A stretch of 64,000 bases of DNA from Archilochus colubris (GCA_023079485.1 CM041097.1:17193658-17257657), one strand, 5' to 3'; shown: positions 1 to 14,854, counted from the stretch's first letter. A program made the numbers and translations. The notes: generated by a model not told the origin, from the sequence alone.

Positions 1-724
1 GCAGCATAAATATGTATTATGAATTTTAGGCTCAGACATAATTAAATGCCATTTGTCAGATCTCTGCTTGTTTTTCATCTCATTTGAGTTTTACAGAATG
101 AATTAACTAACAAATGTGCCTCTGATTCTACCATAACAAATCATTTCTCAGAATGGTTGCCTCCAAGCATCAGCCAGAGAGTGACTGGGGGGAGTGACCT
201 TCTGCTGTGAAGTTGTCACGTTCCAGCAGAGCCCTGAGTGGCAATGACAACCTCAGTAATGGGGAGCCCGTAGTGGCCTGGCAGTCTTGTTGATAACTTG
301 TTAATTTATTTAGTGCAGTGGTGCAGAGGTGAAGATCTGGAGCAAAAGGGTGGGGTGGGCTGAGCCTAAGGGTAAAAATTCTGGGGTTTAGAGAAAAAAA
401 AAAGATAATTTTTGTTCCTTGTCACTGAATGAGTTTGGTGACAGGTGCCACTGGCAAACAAATAGGCAAATGTTTGTTCCAGTGAAGCTTTAATTTTTAA
501 AAAGATACAGCAAATGTGTGGTCAGCTTCTGCATGGCTTGGGTAACATAACAATAAATCCTCCTCTCTTCCTCACATGAAAACATGCTTAGAACACACCA
601 AGTGACTGTCATTTTGAGCTGGGAGAGCCATAGGATGCAGAACAACTGGTCTGCTTGCCTTTGACAGACTAAAAGGAGAGTTAAAGACCATGGGTGAAGA
701 AATGTTTTCACTGCAGGAAGAGGG

Positions 725-772
725 AGATGTGTACCCTGTACCTTGTAGAGATGTGTACCCTGTACCTTGAAG
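725..772. repeat. Two-copy 24-bp direct repeat
   Basis: AGATGTGTACCCTGTACCTTG occurs twice in tandem with a 24-bp period and almost no divergence, indicating a recent slippage duplication. Confidence 0.9.
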
Positions 773-1769
773 AGTTGTCTCACTTCATGCCATTCCACAA
801 AAACAAAAACCCTTCTTATACTTAGCAAATTATTGTAGCAAATTGATAGATCTGTTAGCCATGTCTTAGCTGTAGTTTCTGAAGTGTTAAGAAGTACTCA
901 GAAATTTGTGGGTTATGCACCTCCTCCAAGTGACTGCCTCCTTCCAGGCACCAGATCTACTGGGAACGGCACAAAATGCACACCCAAAAATCAAAGTATT
1001 CATTTTCTGTTTGGACAGCCTCACAAGTTATCCCTAGCAGAATGCCTTCTGCTTCTTCATACTGCACAGGTCATTTGAAAGTCATTTATCATGTCAGGCT
1101 AATGAAAGTATGCAGCAAATATTCCAAAGAAAGCTGGAAAGCAACATGGGCAAACTGGTAAGTCAAGCAAATAAGCCTGGTAAGAACAGCCCTCAGTACA
1201 GCAGCCTGTATCCTTAAAATATCTTAAAGAAGATGGGGTAGAAAGTATTTAATACATTGTGTGCTGTCACTTGAAAAACAAAACCAGATGGTGGTGTTAA
1301 TTCATCCAGTGACTTAAACCTCATGCCACGTGTCTGCAGCAAACAATAGCCCAGCAGCACAAACCTGGAGTCATGACACCAAGAAGTCCTCTGATGAATG
1401 AGAGGAAAGAGAGGGCACTCTGGGGCAAGGGATCACTGGGAGTGTTGGTGGGGATTATTGCATCTCAACCATGAGCAGAGCCAGTCCCATGGAGGGCTGG
1501 GAAGGAAAAAGCAAAAATGTTCCTCTTTCCTGGTGAGAGAAGCAGTGCTCTTGGAAGCCCCCAAGGTGCAGTCACCGTGTCCCTGTGCTGCTTTGTGGCT
1601 ATTCAGAGAGCCCCTTCATCCAAGCATGGAAGCTTGCAGACCCTTGTATCACTGCAGCAGCCTCGGGAAGGTTTGGAGGACACGTGGGATCCCTCTGCTC
1701 TTGACCTCAATACATGAACGTGCACAAGGAATTTCCCCTGACCATTTATTATCCCCGGTACCATAGTCA

Positions 1770-2050
1770 ACAATTGGCCGGGTAACTGAGCAAATTTACT
1801 TGAACTCTTTATTTCCCAGGTCTTATTTTTCTAAGTAAGGCAATAAATCAATGACAGGAAAAGTACTCACCAGGCAGAAATTGGGTAGCTCCATGACTTA
1901 ATCAGCACTGATTAATGCCGGTCGGGAATCTATCTCTGCATTTCTTTGGAATACATTTTGGAAAGTCTAGTAGTTCCTAGCAGAGCTTTGCATGAAATAT
2001 TAAATTACTTTCACATTCCTGTCTCTCCTTAACTAGTAAGTTCCTTGAGG
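1770..2050. promoter_or_regulatory. Candidate downstream conserved element with perfect palindrome
   Basis: Unique AT-rich sequence contains the inverted repeat TTAATCAG-CA-CTGATTAA at 1898-1915, whose arms hold TAATC cores of the OTX/PITX class. Function is inferred only from the motif. Confidence 0.28.
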
Positions 2051-5000
2051 CTCACCCCATTTTTTCCATCTAGGTATGTAAGGATACTACGTGGCCCAAC
2101 ATTCCCTTGAGAGGCGAAGCCAAGGATCTGGGTGCATGGATGGTCCCTGGAGAGCCCAGTGCCAGGTCTGGGTGACAGGAAAGGCAGCAACACCAGGGTA
2201 AGATGCTTCTTCTCTTCCTCTCTGGCTCGTACAAACTGAAAACACCAAAGCTACATCAGAGAGGAGCAGCAGCTGGAGGTAGGGAGGGGAAGGGAGTTGT
2301 GTCAGAAAGAGCCCTTCTTCTGTAGGGGTGGAAGAGGAGCTGTGACTCCCGAGGAAGGTCAAGGCCAGCCAGAGAACAACCGGGCAAGAAAACCCCAGAT
2401 GGATAAACAAATCCAGACATCTGGTGAGATCCCGGCATCGCTGCAATCAGGGAGGTTTTTGGCACTGGCTTTGACACTGCCAGGATTTCCCTTGTAATTA
2501 GCAGCATGCAGCCTGTCTGGGGAGGATGTTCCCTCCGGAAAGCTGCTGGAACGGGGCTGTGAATCCATCCTGATCTCTGTGAAGCAAAAAATAACACCCA
2601 GTTAGACCCTGGCCCCCTGACTATGAGAAAAATGCTATCTTGAACTCAACAAATATTAGATGCTATCATTAACTGTAACTAGTGTCTGGCTTGGTTGCTG
2701 CCAAGATTTTTTTTAGGTGCTTGCAGTAGCTGCTGAGCCACCCCCCAGCACAGCACTGGGACAGACTGGGAGCAGCCGTGAGGAGGGATTCATGGCAAAA
2801 GGAAAGTAAAGCCCTGAGGATGCACACATGTTTGCAAACCCTTCTTTAGTACCAGTAAGGGAAGTGGGCACATCCCAGCCAGGCAAATTAAAAGAGTGCA
2901 TGACATAAGGCTCAGGCTGGTGAGATTATGAGCAGTAATAGATATTTCAGTTTCTGAACTGATCCAGACGCACACGCACACAAAATACCTCCACAATAAG
3001 GTTTTTTTATTATGATTTAAAAAAAAAATACAGAAATCTGTGTTGTTAAAGACCTTAGCTACCTGTATTTGAAGATCATTGTCTGAAAAGATGAAAAACA
3101 TACATTTTCATTTCATTTCAGATTAGCATGGTAAACAGCTAGATCTGTTCTTTCAAGTGGAGCATTCAGCTCCATTTGTTAGCTTTGTTGCTGATATTTC
3201 ACCTCTCTTTTATTTACTTAACATAGTTTGACAAGAAATTCTCAGTGAGATAATGTATCTACATGAAAGACTGGCTAGGGGAACAAGTCCAGAGATTTCA
3301 GTGGGATAGAATCAATTATTTATGTCTTTGCCATTTTGGTCTGCCTTTCTTCCACAGAAGAGCTACCCAGCCAGCTGAATATTTTTGGTAGAAAACATAT
3401 TCTATTTTTAGAGAAAAAAGGGGGGGAAGAAAAGTGTAACATCAGTGTAAAACAGGTTTGCGTTCACTTGGAAAACAAAACCCAAGTCACAAGTGATGGA
3501 AGGTATCACCCTCTTAGAACAGCACCTTCTCCCCAGGATGGACCCTGCTGCAGGGATCTCCCAATACAAAGCAAATCAGCAAATTTGCTTTTTACTACAC
3601 AAAATTAGACAAACTGTATAGAAGTCAAGCTGATTCCCTCCTGAACAGCACTGCAGAAATGATCCTTGCACGGCAACCCCCTGGTGCAAGCTGTTTCTGA
3701 GGCTGAACTAAGGCAGGTGATGGAGGACATCTACACTTTCCAGTAAATATCAGAAAAAAAAATTGCTTACCCAGTCTGGATGGCTCAAAGACCTAAAACA
3801 GAGCAGTCTGATGTGCAGTCTATTCCAGTTCAAATCAGCACACATACCCTGAGAAGACCCAAGCCACTGGAGGCTGTTTCAGCGGTGTGTGGTGGGACCA
3901 TCCAGGTGACAGCAGGCACAGGCAGCTCCTGCTTCAGTATCACAGAAGGTGACTACAGGAAGTTTTTAACACCTGAAAGTGCTTTGTCAGTCAGAGGTAG
4001 ATGTGAAAGGATAAAGAATACAAAAAAAAAAAAAAAAAAAGCCAAAAGAAATAGGGTACAGAAATTAGAGGGAATGGGCAGCGATTTAAAAAAACAAAGA
4101 AACCAAAGTATGCTAAAAACTTACCCAAAGCAAAAGCCAGGCCTCCCTGATTCTCCTGTATGAGCCCAGGTGAAATCTGTCCCTCATTTCGATGGTGACG
4201 GATCAGGTCCTTAGGAAAAGTGGGAAGTTTGGGCATAAGGAAAATAAAGAATGTACTTGCAAAGTGGAGAAAAATAAGTGAGCAGTGCTGTACAAAAATA
4301 ACGATTCAGTAACTGGTAGGTAATGTTATCATCTCTGCACACATCCAAAGACTTAAGTGACCCACTAATCTGGCTGAGGATCTGCTCCATTAGTAATAAG
4401 AGAGCAATTTAAACTCTGGCTTTTTTCATTGTGTTTTATACAGGTTTGGGGAATATGTTATCAAAGGCTCCAATTCTGGCCAAAGTCCACAGGCATCGTC
4501 ACCTGCGGTCAGGCCCTGGATAGAAAGATCAGAGCAAGCTTTGCGTAGCCCTACCACCAAAAACAGATCAATCAGAAGTAACTCAAAAGGAAATATTCTA
4601 CAGGGAACAGATGAAGATGCATTTAGAGGAAATAATCCCCATTCAGGATGCCATTATTAAAAGAGAGAGCTAGCTATGAGAGCTAAGATATGTCAGGGCA
4701 ACCTCGTTGACATGGGACTGGAGAACTTCTACTGTAAAAGGAGAGAAACTAGGTCAGTGCTTTTTGAAGAGAGGAAAGCTCAGGGTGGACATCATTATTT
4801 TATATAGTTTTCTAAGGGGAATAGCTAGGAGAGATGTCAGAAAACTAGCATCAGATACATGAACAAATGGACAGGTTCTAAGAAAAGGAAATGAAGAGAA
4901 ACTAAAGGAGGCTCAAGGAGTATAAACATTTCTGTACACACTTAGCAGTCGAAGCAAGGACTGGGTTACAGAAAGGGCTAATAAAAGCAGCCAAGAAGGG

Positions 5001-8000
5001 TTTGGGAAAGTAAAAGATTCATGGAATAGAAGCACCTGAGAGCAGACAAATCTGTGTCTGGATCTTGGTCTGCCCTTAGAATTGCCCAAATTTCAACCTC
5101 AAAATTACTTTGAGATTCACATATAAGTAAATCTCTCTGCAAGCGCAGGAGATTGAAGTGACAATTCGGTTTATCACCTGAAGATAAAACTCAGAAGAAC
5201 ATTTGCCTTCTAATTCTATTAATATAGATGTAATTACAAGGGCTAAATCCAATTCAAATGTTAACTTATAAGGGCTGGTGGAGGTAGCAGCCTACAGAGA
5301 AAGATGATGCTGGAATCCCCGATTCTTACATTTAATCAATAGTTCAGTGTTAATAGACTTTATTTATGGGTTGGAGCATATGGTTTGAAAATGAGCCTAA
5401 TGATTAGGTTGCCTGTGTATAGACACACATTTCTATATATTCATTAAGCAGTAGAATATTTGCATGTTGCAGTTGTCTTTAAACAAGGAAAAAAAAAAGC
5501 CTCTCTGTGACACTGAAACAGATTAGAATAGTTTTACTTCTAAAAAAAGAAATAAATCCCAGAATGCTATCAGACAATTATCAAACAACTTGTGGAACAT
5601 TCTGCTTTAGACACAGATCAAACTGATGCTCTTTATTCTAATTATCTAAGATGGACACCAGTCACTAGGAAAAAAAAGAAGTAGATTGAGGTAATAGCCT
5701 GGGGAAAAAGGAAATTTCAGGAGAGAGGAGAATCAGTGGACTGTGCTGCTCAGGGGGCTTTTATTGCATTTTCTTATAGGCTCTGAAATTTAAAGGCAGA
5801 ACTTCATCTGGTAGAAATAAGCATGGCATTATCAAACCTGATGGAGCTAAGCTATGGATCTGGTCCCAAATACATATTTTAATACATATAAAGAAGAAAA
5901 CAGAAAAAAGGGATAGCATAAATATAATAGACCCAGCAGTCCCGTTGAATATGATACTATAAAATATGATCCTGTAAAACATGATCAGAGAGATCCTGTA
6001 AAAAGTGCAATGCCAGCCCTGTTCTTTAGGAATATTCCTTGTTTAGAACAATAGCCTTTTTCTACTTTATTACCTTGGGCTGAGTAATGTCACAAACCTT
6101 CCTCCCTTCTAGCCAAATGCTTTAACAAGGGAGGTTTTGAAGTGAAAATGTGAGAAGAAAAGAGCCCAAAATATGCTGTGTCTCTGTCCCATTCTGCTCA
6201 GCAGCAGCAGAAATGTACTTGCACCTTCCAGATCATGAAAATCCATGGCAGTGAGACTCTCAGAAATTTGGATTTCAACAGCAGATTCAATGCACACATT
6301 TTGAAAACTTGCACAGCCTCCTCAGAACCATTTTGAGCTGCTGGGATGTGATACTGAGATGAACTCACCCATCTCAGCCATTGTTGTAGCTGATGAGACA
6401 TTGATGTTGATGTGGAAGAAAAAATTTGTCATGATGCTGGGAAAGAGCAAGGATCAGAGGAATGAGTGATACTGATCAAAGCAGATGAGAGTCAGGAATG
6501 TTTATACAGAAGATGCAAACTCTCACACATAGCTCGGTGATCTGAAGCCGTCAGAGTTAATATGCTGTCTATTAAAATTTGTTCAAATACAGCACCTGTC
6601 ACAGCAGGGAGAGAAAAATGTTTGTTAGGTCAATCTTACATGAGAAGAGAGAGGTGGAAAAGGAGGAGAGCTAAACCTGGATGGCTGGGAGTGGGTGCAT
6701 AGCCCAAGCAGGGGTTATCTGTATGCCTTGTCTTCTCCTAGGCACCAAACCCAGGAGGCCACTGCACTACATGGGCTTTAGTTTTACTTGGGTATGATGG
6801 TTTCTCACAATCTGAATAATCTTTGCACATGTGGCATCCTTTGATATTTGTCTCCTTGCACTACTCTGCTGGGAAGGGGGATGCAAAGCTTGTGTTTGAT
6901 TGTCTGCAGCAGAGATGAGATTGGAAACAGCTTCTCCTCTAGCCAGAGCTCAGGGCTCCCCCCATCCCCTTGCAGCCTCCTGGATCAGTGCTCCCAGGAG
7001 AACAAGTGGCAGCATCCTGGCCATCCCCAAGGCTTGTCCTGCTTCACTAATACTCTGCTGCTGGTTTGCTACATAACTGTGGTATCAGGAATACTTAGGA
7101 TAGATACTGTACTGGAGAAATGAGTTTTCACCTCTCACTAGGTGCTTAAAATAAGATGTCATTACCATAGCAGCTGGGCGCTCTGTGGGAAGATCTTCCC
7201 TATCTGATTCATCTACAGGCTATCACAAAAGATTACTTGTGTTATTGTGTGTTCTTAAGCACTAGGAAAGCAGCAGATTTGTATTTTGTGCAGTCCCATG
7301 TATCATTGCTGTTGTCCATGCCCCTGTTTTCTACCTTAACCTGAACTTTGAAAGCTCACTGCATATCAGGGAGTTTCAGAGCAAGGCTGTGTTCTTAATG
7401 AGTAAATGAAGTTTCTGTTATTTCAGTTTATTCTAAGTGTTGAACCCAGCATGGGATCTAACCTGGAATAGTCATCTTGAGAATATTGCACTGGAAAGCA
7501 GAGCGTAGGATTTAACATTGGAAATTAGAAGTTGATCCTACTTCTTATACAAAATTGAGATTGACAAAATTGAGGTTTATCTACATAAACCTTTAAACAA
7601 AGATGTGGCTCTGAATCAAAATTAGGGAACTGGAGAAATGAAGTTGAGGATTTTGTTCTCTTAAAGGAAACTTGCCCAGCAAGGCTGTCAGCAGAAAGAG
7701 CTGCCACAGAAGAGAGCTGAGCACAGATGTTAATAGAGTCAGTTCTTTTTCTGGAGATCAATTTTGACTAAATTAAGATTGTTTAAAAACGACAATTATT
7801 GATTAATTGAATTTATACTTGGATCTTAGCCCTCTTAGTTCTGAAAAGCCTGCACACCAAACTGGTATGAATGACCAACTGAAAGAGAAAAAAAAAATCA
7901 TTACTTAGTTAACTGCTGTTCAAACTGCTCCTAATGCCAGCAATGGGTTTGGAGGTCTGCTCCCCACACGTACAAATAAAAGGGGATTTTGCAAGTCTCT

Positions 8001-8699
8001 GTCTGCACTCAGACCCTACTTTGTGTCTGACTGTGAAGAATAATATGTCCACCTCCAAAATGTAATCCTCAAAAACCAGAGTAAGATACTTTGAAAGGAG
8101 CAAACTGCAGAAAGCAGAACTTCATGGCTTTACAGGGAATTTCCAGATGTAGATGTGTGTGGCAGAACATTAACTGAGCAGAGTTTAAGTCTGAAAGAAC
8201 CAGCACATGAAACTCCAAGCATCCAGATATCTCCCATGGGAGTGGGCAGGATCAGGCCCTTTGCACATGGGGGAGAAGCAGCTGGGAGGAAGGAAAAGGG
8301 GGGGATGCTCAGGGGGAGCTGGAGAGGGTGAAATAAGAAGCAAAGGGGCACCAGGTTGGCATGAAGTGATACTCTGTCACGGGCAGCTCCCAGGCTGATC
8401 CCACTCTTAAAAAAAGATTGACATTTATCCAGGAGGCAAGTTTGTTATTCTGTAACTACAGCATTTTCTATTATGTTTGATAAGGGAAAGAAGATTGGAT
8501 CTTGGTCAGAAATATAAAAATTCGTCTCCTAGCAGGGGATAATAGCAGGAGAACAGGGGCAGATGACAACTGCAGATTTGAAAGGGTTCAGTGCAGTCCC
8601 TGGTGAGGAAGACATGAAGAATGCAGGCACTGCCTGGCTTTTGCTACTGCACTGCAAAAACCCCTAACTTTTCTCAAAAGAAAAGAAATCCAAAAGTCT

Positions 8700-8960
8700 T
8701 TTGTTTCAGTGTGTAACTGTTGATCTAAAATGGGAATTCTTGTTTTCTAATTCACAAAGCTTAAAAGATCACTCTTTTTATATTAAAATGATAGCCTTTG
8801 CAAGAGACCTTCAATCTAATTAAAGCCAGGAGATTAGCATCCCTTAGAATATTTGCAAAGCCTGCAATGCAAAGTTAATGAAATGTGTACACTTTTATAA
8901 AGCTTTAATTTTTAATGAAATCATTCAGGACATGGCCCTTGCTCCTCTGCTTTACCTGCT
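8700..8960. promoter_or_regulatory. Candidate downstream conserved noncoding block
   Basis: Motifs such as CAATCTAATTAAAGCC, GAGATTAGC, TGCAAAGTTAATG and GCTTTAATTTTTAATG occur in unique sequence. Weak, motif-based call. Confidence 0.22.
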
Positions 8961-9189
8961 TTGGCCAAAACAGTCTGTTTATAAACAATGCAAAGTTCTG
9001 GGGTGAAGAAAACAGGGGTAAAGATAATCAAAAGGTTTCTTCATAACTACTACAAGCCTGTCTTTTGTCTCTTCTGTTCAGTCTGAGCATGGAAATATTC
9101 CTGATTAATAATAATGAATGAGAATATAATATTAGAGGGGCAGTCGTTTTGTAAGGTTATGGATGTGTGTGTGTTTGTATATGATGTAA

Positions 9190-9300
9190 GATTTTTTTAA
9201 TATATAATATATACAATATTTTATACATATAAATGTGTGTAAATATATATGTACATAATAAATCATATATATATATATATATATAAAACTATATATAAAA
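9190..9300. repeat. AT-rich low-complexity tract with (AT)n core
   Basis: The tract contains a perfect (AT)n run at about 9265-9285 amid many TATA and ATATAT motifs. The TATA-like words here come from the repeat, not from a promoter. Confidence 0.95.
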
Positions 9301-11520
9301 CAACTGTTGAGGGCCCTTAAATAAAGCAAACAAAGCAAAAGAGAGGCCAGTGTTGCAAGGGAATATCTCACATTTGGAGACAGGGGCTGAGCTCAGAGGT
9401 GAGGGGAGCAGCCAGGGATGTAGCAGACGAGTTCAGAGGGGGTGGCTGAAGGAAATCCTTGGCAATTCCAATCCCCTTTTAGGCTCAGCTCCTCTAATGA
9501 TGGCCCCACTCCTCTGCGATCACTTGAGAAGGATTAAAAGAGGGAAGCAGCTGAAGTAGAGGGAGAAGCAACCCTGCTCTCCCAGTGTCATGGGGCAATG
9601 TGTCCCCAGAGCCAGGCAAACCTTTTCCAAGGCTCCTTTAGAAGCAGCTTCACATTAGAGGCACTTACTCTGTCTGCTACCTTCACCCTCTGCATTACTG
9701 TCCCTGAATTTTGCCACTGGAAAGACCTGACTGTTGCACTCTAAATAGTAATTTTATTTTTTTTTCCTAGTGCCAGCCCTACTTTACATTATGCTTACTG
9801 GATCTTGCTGAAACCTAAATGTCAGCCCATCCTAATCTTGCTCTACATTTTCAAGCTGAAAGATAAACCTGTTGTTTAATGACATCCACAACACTACAGG
9901 AATAGTAACCATTGTGTTTCTTCATTTCAAAGGACGGCTGAAATCTAACATCTGGTGTAACTGTACAAACCTGACCTGGGGTCACAGTAAGTATTGTATT
10001 GTTGATGATGGATACACTTTTTTCATTACAATGCTGTCTCCATTCTTTCAGCATCCATGCTGTGAATCCCCAGTTATAGCCAGGACTATTGATAAATACT
10101 GATTTATTTTTTAAAATACATTTTTTTAATTTATTTTTTTTTTTACACTTTTAAGTGTGCACTCTAAGATTTTTTTCCTAAAATGGTCCTTCCAGTTTGT
10201 TGTCAACAATGTGCTATTCTATGAGAAAACTCTTCTGCATGATAGCTTTACAACACAATGCTTAAGCACTATGTGCCTGAAGCTGGAGCTATGATCCTAA
10301 AAGAACAGGGTCACACAGAGCTGATCCTCTCTATCCAATGCCTTCCCCTGTACCTTCCTCTTTGGATGCTACTTAAAGCCCTTGTAGGAGTAGTGCTTAA
10401 GGTTTAAATGTTGAAGCAGATGTAAATGTGTCTTTGCACACTGGTGTTTCAAGAGTTGAGCCCCAGAGTGGGAAACAAGGCCCTGCACTCTCCTGGATGT
10501 TTGATTTCCATTATTTCTAAGGCAACAGGGACTCCACCAGTGACTGTGAAGCAGCTCCCAGTACTGAGCTCCCAGAGAGAACATGTACCAGTCAAAAAAT
10601 TCAGATATTGCCCCAGGAAGTTCTAATCTAATCTAATCTTAACCACATAAAAGCCATAGAAGTTCCACCACTGAACTGGAAGAGAGGGAGCAGATTTTAA
10701 CCATGATTTCTATTTGTTTTACTCAGTTTTACTGAGTGTGTCCCCAGAACCTTTCTCGCCATTTCTTTGAAGCTCTCCAAACGATCAACAAGACTCTTAT
10801 CACCACAACTTTAACTTTTTCCCTAAAGCTATGAAAACTCAAATTTATTTTCCAGTCCTTTGAGTGGTATAAAAGAGAGACTCATCTCTTTGGGATGGAG
10901 ATGCTGATGGTGATTGCTGGATAAACCAACAGCCTCCCTAATCCATGTACATGGTTTTAATGCCCATTTTGTGTCCTCCCTGCATGCTAAAGTTGCTTTG
11001 TGATGTTCCTGCATCCCAAAGCAGAAGTGAAGCAGAATATCCTTGGCTCACCACAGAGATGTTCAGAGGAAAGTTTGGGCTCCTGAAGTCCCTTCCCTTT
11101 CCCTCAGCCTGCACTAACCAGCATGGAAAGTGTCTGAAAGCACCCAGCATTTACACTGGTAAGAAACATCTATTAATTTCAGTCCTGCCAAAGCGAGACA
11201 CGTTTATAGATTTGTTCATAATTATTTTTAGAGCAGGATTCTGTTTGTTTGACAATATCTGAAAAATGAAATGCCTGGGGCAACAGCTCTGAGTGCAGCT
11301 GGTACACTGGAAATGTGGGGAAATACTTGCTGTAATTGTGAGGGGTTTATTTAATACCTCTTAAGGCAGAGTTAACTCATTCAGTAAGGAGAGCTGGTGT
11401 GAGGGGCTGGTAGTGCTGCCCTCCCCATCACCACCTGCCCACCTTGTCCTGGGGCTTCCCAAGGGCTGAGACCACTATCAACCCTTGGCTTTTCTCTTCA
11501 GTTCACCAGAACACATCCTG

Positions 11521-11521
<1 letters not shown>

Positions 11522-11574
<53 letters not shown>
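11522..11574. repeat. (CA)n microsatellite, 53 bp
   Basis: The CA dinucleotide tract is perfect, with about 26 units. It is likely polymorphic in length. Confidence 0.98.
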
Positions 11575-11576
<2 letters not shown>

Positions 11577-13919
11577 CTCTTTAGAGGTACCACTCAACCA
11601 CAGTCTTCTTCCTCTCTCCAGGTGTTTGTGCTTTGCAGTTATGAAGAATTTTGCATCCACTTTTTGCTTTTTTCACTCAAAGCATTTTGAGACCCTTTAA
11701 TTAAACCTTTCTGTCTCCATGTGCAATAGGTGCTGATCCCTTTGGCTAGAGGAGCATGCAAAGACCTAAGGAAACCAGCAATCTACAGCTTAAGCTTTTG
11801 CCAAGGGTTTTCCAATTGGCATTTTAAGCAGAGGGAGCCAAACCCAGCAATGGAAATTAGAGATGGATCAGCCTGGAGCACAGGGATCTCCAGCACTGCC
11901 CCAAGCTGAGGACAATGGGAAAAGCTCTGGGTGAGAGCCAGCAGCATCCTGGGATGGCCAAGGACTGGTTTGGATGCAGAAGGCTGCAAATCTGCCAAGC
12001 TATGGACTGAAGCTCTTGCAGGACAGGTAAGGAACCCCCAGATCCTTCTGCACTTTCCATGACCTTTTCCTTTCATCAGTAAAAGTAAATTGAATTCAGC
12101 ACCTTTAAAGGCCCTGTCTGGATCCATAACATTCATAACCATGCTGTAACCATGAATGAAAAGCTAAGGGGGAGTATGGTTTGCATCCAAGGGCTCTTTT
12201 GCTTTTTATATGTTTACACATAGCAGCCAATGGTCAGCAAATAAGCGCCATGGCTTGTAAAGAAATGTTCAAGCCATCTGGTTTAATCTGTGACTTAATT
12301 TCACTGTAAAATGTTAAAGTTGTTCCAATGGTGGGGTTGGGAAGGCTGCTTTATATGGAAAGGATTGAGTATCCCAGAGCAATTACACTGCACCAAGCAC
12401 ATGCTATGGGTATTATAGTTTGTATTCCTGGTTTGTTCCATTAAAAACATTAAAAAGCCTTCTTAATAAAGCATGACAGACCTTTAGGTCTCTCTCTTTT
12501 TGCTAGAAACAGGTAGGAAATGCTGATGACAAACATTAAGGATCTTTTTGTAAACAGCATGAAGGTTTCAAACTGCCAAAAATAAAGAAAGTTTACAAAA
12601 GCTAGCATGCAGCCAGGCGAAGAGGGACGAAGAGAAAACTTCCATCTCACACAGAGGAAAGTGCCCCAAGTTGATGGTCAGCACATGGCAGTGCCTGGGA
12701 CAGCCTCTGGTCATTCCCCCAGTGATGTATTCACCTTTGCAGCCTCAGGTGGGGCTGGGACTTTGGTGCTGGTGATGTTTTTCCTGCCATGCTGGGGTTC
12801 ATCATAGGGATGGAGGGATCCTTTGCCCTGGTGTTGTCTTCTGCAACACACTATAGCACAGTCATGGTTCCCTACATTAGTAAAATTAGAAAGTGACATC
12901 AGGCTGTGTGAAATTATTTTGCATCACTTCTGACACTGACTTTTTGTCTCTACCAGCAGCTGTGTCATGGCACAGGTTTGAAGTATCTGCTCTTGTTTAA
13001 GGCTGTGCTAAATTTAGAACCTCTCTTTGCTCACACATCACGTCCATGCTTGATCTCTTCAGACCTTGAAAGAGAGAGTGGCTGAGAAAGGAAGAAACCT
13101 CCTCAACAGCAATTATTTTGAATTATTTCCACTTCTTTTTGGCAGGGGGCTGGGTCACCACCTTGCTTATTTCCCTGTCACTTGAACACCTATGTTCTCA
13201 TGTGCCTTGCAGTGCCATGATGCCTTGAGATGGTTTTCCCTTTAAGGAAGTAATTCATAACCACACTCTTCATCTTTTTTTCCATCAGCCCAGCAGGCCT
13301 GAAAGGAGCCAGAGGTTGCTCTTCCAGCAGGTACAAGTTGTCACTCAGCCCCAAATTTAACTTGTCACCTTGAGGAAGTTCCATCCCTCTCCATGAGCAA
13401 CATTCCATTCTGTGATCCCACATTGCTTCACTTCTTGGCTGTCCATCTGCTCCCAGGCCAGTTGGGATAGAGCTAAGTGAGTATCTTGTGGTGTGCCCAA
13501 AAATACAGAGCTTTTCTAGACCTGCTGTGGCTCAGGTATCTGCTAGGGATGGCAAAAGGGACAGACACACACACTCCCCAGGAGAAACTCCCCAGAGCCC
13601 CATGGAATATAAAGCCCTGTAGGGAGCTGGAGCTAATTAACTCTGCACTGTGGCATCCTGACATAAAGATATGGCTTCTGGGACCCAAGCTAGTATTTCT
13701 ACCCAGCAATCTGCTGCTGTGATCTATCTGCTTGGCCAGCTCTTGCTCAAGAGCCTCATCAGCCCCCAACACATCAGCTGTTCCCTACCCCAAAAACCTG
13801 CAGGGATTGTTTTCCATCATACCCATGGCCACATGTCTCTTGGTGTTATTTGGAGGAGTGTGTGCTACTTGCAATGTATTTTTCTTGAATATAAGCTGGA
13901 AATTACTGATTTTTACCTT

Positions 13920-14280
13920 ACACAGCTAGAATAAAAGCACTAATGTCCTAATGAAGAGTCTCACTTAGCTAAATGCTTCATACAGCTGAGTAAAACAAAG
14001 AATTTTACTAGAGCTTAACCCAGTCGTTAATAAGCTTTTTAACCCTGACCTTTCAAATCAATGATCTACCACTGGTTTTACCTTTCAAGAAGGAATTCCA
14101 TTTTCAAGTGATAAAACATATTTTGCACTCCTTACAATCTAATGATTATTCTCAGCGTTCCTGGATATATGAGGCCATCAAACCATTAGAAGGTATAAAA
14201 TGTATTAATGTACAGCATTCACAGCTACATTTGCTTTAGAGTCAATAAAAGGGAAACAATTTATAAAGGGCATTTATGCT
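13920..14280. promoter_or_regulatory. Candidate downstream conserved noncoding block
   Basis: The sequence includes CACTAATGTCCTAATG, GTCGTTAATAAGC and TCTAATGATTATT, unique and AT-rich. Weak, motif-based call. Confidence 0.22.
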
Positions 14281-14854
14281 CATTACAGAATATCAATAGA
14301 TTGTTTCTCCCATAGTTTCTGAAGTATGAAGGACTCCCTTTCCTGATGGATAGGAGAGGATTTGCATAAGCTCTTTGCTTATGCCTTGAACTCCTCCAGC
14401 TTGGAGCTGTGTGGGGAGGGGGTTGTGGCCAAGCTTTGGGCTGGAACCGTGGTGATGCCCACAAATTCCTCTTTCCCCAGGGGACCCAGTTAGGGAGTTA
14501 TCCACAGCAGCCACATGAAGGTTCTACAGACAACTAGGGTGCTTTCAGCTTCAGACTTGAATTATCACAAGGCTGTAGGAAAACCAGCTCGAGTTTGGAA
14601 TAGAAGAAGAGAATTTATTTGTGAGGAAGGTCAGGACTGGGGTTCAGAAATCACAGCAGTGCTTTGCTGAGCACCTTCCTAATCAGCAGCAGGATGAGAA
14701 GGGCTGCTTGATGCATTAGGGGAAAACCAGAAAGGACTTATGTGTGGGGTAGAAGAGGATATGAAAGCACTACTACAATAGCTAGAGGCAGAAATTTCAT
14801 AGTTTGTCCTAGTGAATAACTCAATTAACCGCAGAAATAAAATCTAGGAAGAGA

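Larger units (their letters stand above)
1..9189. other. Intergenic sequence downstream of FOXP1, first part
   Basis: Apart from the small repeats and candidate elements listed, I see no exon, RNA gene or recognisable transposon. Open frames are short, overlap on both strands and have no family signature. Confidence 0.6.

Noticed and set aside
3780..4163. 127-codon open frame with lysine-rich end
   Set aside because: The basic tail comes from an A-run read as lysines. No other support.
9190..9300. TATA-box-like words suggesting a promoter
   Set aside because: They belong to an AT microsatellite region with no gene start nearby.
11522..11574. CRISPR- or satellite-like periodic structure
   Set aside because: It is a plain CA microsatellite in a vertebrate genome; no spacers or repeat units.
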